Positions 6,275 through 8,891 of a stretch of DNA of 8,891 bases are shown piece after piece. Position 1 is the first letter of the stretch. Each line of letters begins with the position of its first letter. A model generated the notes under the pieces. It was not told the DNA's origin, did no database searches, and was given only the letters and a program-made list of their open reading frames with translations. The DNA is taken from contig CALWIE010000080.1 in assembly GCA_944380625.1 (NCBI GenBank), forward strand, positions 1 through 8,891, in the 5' to 3' direction. The translations under genes and the position numbers were made by a program. Origin of the DNA: an uncultured Clostridia bacterium (GTDB lineage Bacteria > Bacillota_A > Clostridia > Oscillospirales > Acutalibacteraceae).

Positions 6275-6312
6275 TTGCCATAATCGGGCAAAATAACTAT
6301 AATATAAGTTAT
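6275..6312 (+). promoter_or_regulatory. Sigma-A promoter with overlapping inverted repeats
   Basis: TTGCCA (6275-6280), a 17-base spacer and a perfect TATAAT (6298-6303) drive the DUF1874-like gene, leaving a leader of about 75 bases. The surrounding 6235-6315 is strikingly AT-rich for this genome. Two inverted repeats overlie the promoter: TTGCC (6275-6279) with GGCAA (6287-6291), and ATAACT (6293-6298) with AGTTAT (6307-6312) around the -10. The second is placed like a repressor operator. The promoter is clear; the operator reading is inference. Confidence 0.82.
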
Positions 6313-6384
6313 AAACGGCCGTGCTCTGTGCAGAATGAGCGATACCAGGGCGGCCGGAAAATCTGACAAAAGGGGGCTCACAGT

Positions 6385-6762
6385 ATGCCGGAAAAGAAAG
6401 AACCATTGCTGCTTTTGGACAACAGCACTATGTACGTCATTGGAGCGGGGGACTACCACGCCACCAACCTGACCTTTGAAGAGGCGAAGGCCATCATCGA
6501 CATGTACAGCACGGAGGACATCCTGCGGTGCTTTACAGACCGGGCCACCGAAGAGGTGCTCCACGACTTTGTGGGCATTGAGCCCCGGAACTTCACCTAC
6601 AAGCCCATCCGGAAAATGCGGGTGGGCCAGGACGCCATCGCCGTAAAGCTGTACATCACTCCCTCGGAGACCCAGCCGGAGGTGAAGGCCGCCGACGGGG
6701 TGACGGCCAAGAAGATTCGCAACGTGTACGTGTACTGCCAGTACATCACCCGGGTTTCCTAA
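6385..6762 (+). CDS. Small protein resembling DUF1874 (STIV-B116 / YddF) family
   Basis: A 125-residue soluble protein. From memory of the family its layout resembles DUF1874: an opening strand with 'LLLLDNSTMYVIG' (8-20; family ..LLNS..), a Tyr before 'LTFEEAKAII' (29-38), a helix 'ATEEVLHDFVGIEP' (54-67; family sTAe.L..LLGi.vp), then 'RKMRVGQDAIAVKLY' (76-90; family .M..GD.Aiv.rL). DUF1874 includes the viral anti-CRISPR ring nuclease AcrIII-1, which cuts cyclic tetra-adenylate, and YddF of the element ICEBs1. The family's catalytic 'GH.ST' site reads TDRAT (51-55) here, so the histidine appears absent and enzyme activity is doubtful. The C-terminal 30 residues (to YCQYITRVS) are extra. AAGGGGG lies 8 bases before the ATG. 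It is a lone cistron with its own promoter and terminator. The resemblance is weak; otherwise call it hypothetical. Confidence 0.6.
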   Translation: MPEKKEPLLLLDNSTMYVIGAGDYHATNLTFEEAKAIIDMYSTEDILRCFTDRATEEVLHDFVGIEPRNFTYKPIRKMRVGQDAIAVKLYITPSETQPEVKAADGVTAKKIRNVYVYCQYITRVS

Positions 6763-6769
6763 AAACGGG

Positions 6770-6801
6770 AAGGGCTGCCGCGAAAACGGCGGCCCTTTTT
6801 T
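6770..6801 (+). terminator. Rho-independent terminator after the DUF1874-like gene
   Basis: GGGCTGCCG (6772-6780) pairs with CGGCGGCCC (6787-6795), loop CGAAAA, then TTTTTT (6796-6801). Stem arms and flanks are almost the same as in the hflX terminator at 6161-6194. The end of its T-tract lies directly against the -35 box of the next promoter. Confidence 0.93.
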
Positions 6802-6802
6802 C

Positions 6803-6831
6803 TTGCGGCGGCCCCAGGCTCCTGGTATAAT
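6803..6831 (+). promoter_or_regulatory. Sigma-A promoter (extended -10) of the TVP38-family gene
   Basis: TTGCGG (6803-6808), a 17-base spacer and a perfect TATAAT (6826-6831) preceded by TGG (an extended -10). The spacer carries the small palindrome CCAGG-CT-CCTGG (6814-6825), which could be a protein site or chance. The predicted leader to the start codon is about 97 bases. Confidence 0.75.
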
Positions 6832-6934
6832 AAAATCCTTCCCGGGGGAAATGTTCAGAATTTGTTGAAGATTTTTTCGGGCCTTTCCTCTATACTGGGT
6901 ACAGAAAAGGGAGAAAATGGGCAAGGAGAGAGCC

Positions 6935-7660
6935 ATGGACAAGCGGGAACAGAGAAAAAAACGGACGGCGGCCCTGGTGTGCCTGGGGCTTTTTGTGGTG
7001 TTTTCGGCGGCGGTGTGCTGGTTTGTGGGGCGGCCCATGCTGGAGTTTGTGTCCCAGCCGGACCAGTTCCGGGACTGGGTGGACAGCCACGGCTTTTGGG
7101 GCAGGCTGGCCTTTTTGGGGATGATGGCCTTCCAGGTGGTCATCGCCATTGTGCCCGGGGAGCCCCTGGAGATCGGCGCGGGCTACGCCTTTGGGGCCCT
7201 GGAGGGGACCTTTTTGTGTATTTTGGGCACCACCCTGAGCAGCATCGCCATCTTCCTGGTGGTGAAAAAGTACGGCATGCGGTTTGTCACCCTCTTTGTC
7301 CCGGAGGAGAAGATCCACTCCCTGAAGTTTTTGCAGAACACCCGGCGGCTGAATTTGATCGCCTTCCTCCTGTTTTTCATCCCCGGCACCCCCAAGGACG
7401 TGCTCACCTATATTGTGGGGCTGACCCCCATGCGCCTTCCCACCTGGGTGCTCATCACCTCTGTGGCGCGGATCCCCTCGGTGGTCACCTCCACCATGGG
7501 GGGCGACGCCCTGGGCACGGAGAACTACCTTTTCGCGGTGGTGGTGTTTGTGGCCACGGCGGCCATCAGCGGCCTGGGGGTGCTGCTCTACCGGAAGATT
7601 ACCCTCCACCACCAGAAGAAGGAGCGTCAGGCTGCCGCCCGGGAAAAGGAGACTGTATAA
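6935..7660 (+). CDS. TVP38/TMEM64 family (SNARE-associated/DedA-like) membrane protein
   Basis: A 241-residue integral membrane protein of the TVP38/TMEM64 family (SNARE_assoc domain), relatives of DedA proteins that are linked to phospholipid scrambling or lipid-carrier transport. Seen: a basic cytoplasmic N-terminus (KREQRKKR), a membrane segment at about 11-32, a second at 56-74 running into the family motif VPGEPLEIGAGYAFG (73-87), hydrophobic 90-110, then LIAFLLFFIPGTPKD (141-155), the second re-entrant half with its PG..KD motif, and segments near 167-187 and 197-219. The tail is basic and cytoplasmic (KKERQAAAREKE). ATG 6935 is preferred because AAGGAG (6923-6928) is 6 bases upstream; ATG 6917 has a closer, poorer site and would add six residues. 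It is a single-gene unit. The exact lipid substrate cannot be inferred. Confidence 0.87.
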   Translation: MDKREQRKKRTAALVCLGLFVVFSAAVCWFVGRPMLEFVSQPDQFRDWVDSHGFWGRLAFLGMMAFQVVIAIVPGEPLEIGAGYAFGALEGTFLCILGTTLSSIAIFLVVKKYGMRFVTLFVPEEKIHSLKFLQNTRRLNLIAFLLFFIPGTPKDVLTYIVGLTPMRLPTWVLITSVARIPSVVTSTMGGDALGTENYLFAVVVFVATAAISGLGVLLYRKITLHHQKKERQAAAREKETV

Positions 7661-7691
7661 GTTTTTGAATAGAATGAATAAAACCCCAGCT

Positions 7692-7727
7692 GAGGGAGGG
7701 CGGACACGCCCTCCCCTTGCGTTTTTT
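7692..7727 (+). terminator. Probable Rho-independent terminator after the TVP38-family gene
   Basis: GGGAGGGCG (7694-7702) and CGCCCTCCC (7707-7715) form a perfect 9-bp stem with a GACA loop. The run TTTTTT (7722-7727) comes six bases after the stem, so the T-tract is imperfect, but position (about 30 bases past the stop, before the argG promoter) supports termination. Confidence 0.7.
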
Positions 7728-7788
7728 CAGAGGATTTTTCCTGGGAAACTGCCCAAATGCAGGGGCGGGGGAGGAATTTTGCAAAAAA

Positions 7789-7806
7789 CATGAATAAATA
7801 TGCGAT
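7789..7806 (+). promoter_or_regulatory. ARG box (ArgR/AhrC operator) upstream of argG
   Basis: CATGAATAAATATGCGAT matches 16 of 18 positions of the Bacillus AhrC/ArgR box as I recall it (CATGAATAAAAATKCAAK). It ends six bases before the -35 of the argG promoter. ArgR bound with arginine is expected to repress the biosynthesis gene. A poorer half-like match (AATTTTGCAAA, 7776-7786) lies just before it; such boxes often come in pairs. Confidence 0.75.
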
Positions 7807-7812
7807 TTCCTC

Positions 7813-7840
7813 TTGATTTTTCCAGAGATGGGTGTATAAT
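7813..7840 (+). promoter_or_regulatory. Sigma-A promoter of argG
   Basis: TTGATT (7813-7818), a 16-base spacer and a perfect TATAAT (7835-7840), located between the ARG box and argG. Transcription from about 7847 gives a leader of about 56 bases with no evident attenuator or riboswitch. Confidence 0.85.
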
Positions 7841-7902
7841 AGCAAGTGTTCCAAACAAGAACTTCAAGAAACCACATCGATCATAAAAGGAAGGGACCCA
7901 TC

Positions 7903-8891
<989 letters not shown>

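Noticed and set aside
6316..6356. CGGCCG...CGGCCG stem in the leader of the DUF1874-like gene, considered as a riboswitch or attenuator
   Set aside because: Only 6 bp around a 29-base loop, no T-run and no conserved aptamer features; probably chance in GC-rich DNA.
6865..6896. Second promoter TTGAAG...TATACT before the TVP38-family gene
   Set aside because: The spacer is 20 bases, too long for a good sigma-A promoter; the upstream 17-base promoter is far better.
5515..7149. 544-codon open frame on the minus strand
   Set aside because: It runs across two terminators, two promoters and parts of three well-supported genes, and its translation has no recognisable domain.

Overview
The window looks like the chromosome of a GC-rich Gram-positive bacterium of the Clostridia, most like gut Oscillospiraceae (the Flavonifractor/Pseudoflavonifractor/Lawsonibacter type). 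This rests on very GC-rich coding DNA, strong AGGAGG-type ribosome binding sites, frequent GTG and TTG starts, textbook sigma-A promoters and an ArgR/AhrC-type ARG box. The taxonomic call is inference; no marker gene is present. All genes lie on the + strand.

Positions 1-4834 hold the distal end of a contractile-phage tail operon of the PBSX (xkd) / Mu type. In order: an unrecognised protein (5' end uncertain), a 28-residue mini-ORF, a LysM-bearing XkdP-like protein, an XkdQ-like baseplate hub, a very short Mu gp45/gpV-like spike, a gp46/gp25-like wedge protein, a baseplate J/gp47 protein, a YmfQ/gp48-like protein, and a miniature tail fibre of 161 residues. Starts and stops overlap or nearly abut, so this is one translationally coupled transcript. 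Sheath, tube and tape measure, if present, lie upstream. No holin, endolysin, integrase or attachment site follows the fibre. That fits a prophage remnant, a tailocin-like particle, or a prophage whose lysis genes lie elsewhere.

Seven bases after the fibre stop codon a sigma-A promoter begins for hflX (ribosome-splitting GTPase, TTG start), which ends at a strong terminator. Next is a single-gene unit with its own promoter and terminator, coding for a 125-residue protein that resembles, weakly, the DUF1874 / STIV-B116 family. That family includes viral anti-CRISPR ring nucleases, but the usual catalytic histidine position is not His here. Its terminator has nearly the same stem as the hflX terminator. 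Then come a TVP38/TMEM64 membrane protein with an extended -10 promoter and, after another terminator, argG (argininosuccinate synthase). argG has an ARG box and sigma-A promoter and runs off the right edge.

Functionally the window is a mosaic: a nine-gene tail/baseplate module, then independently transcribed host genes (hflX, the DUF1874-like gene, the TVP38 gene, argG), each with its own promoter. No intergenic stretch exceeds 300 bases, and no RNA gene, insertion sequence or CRISPR array was seen.
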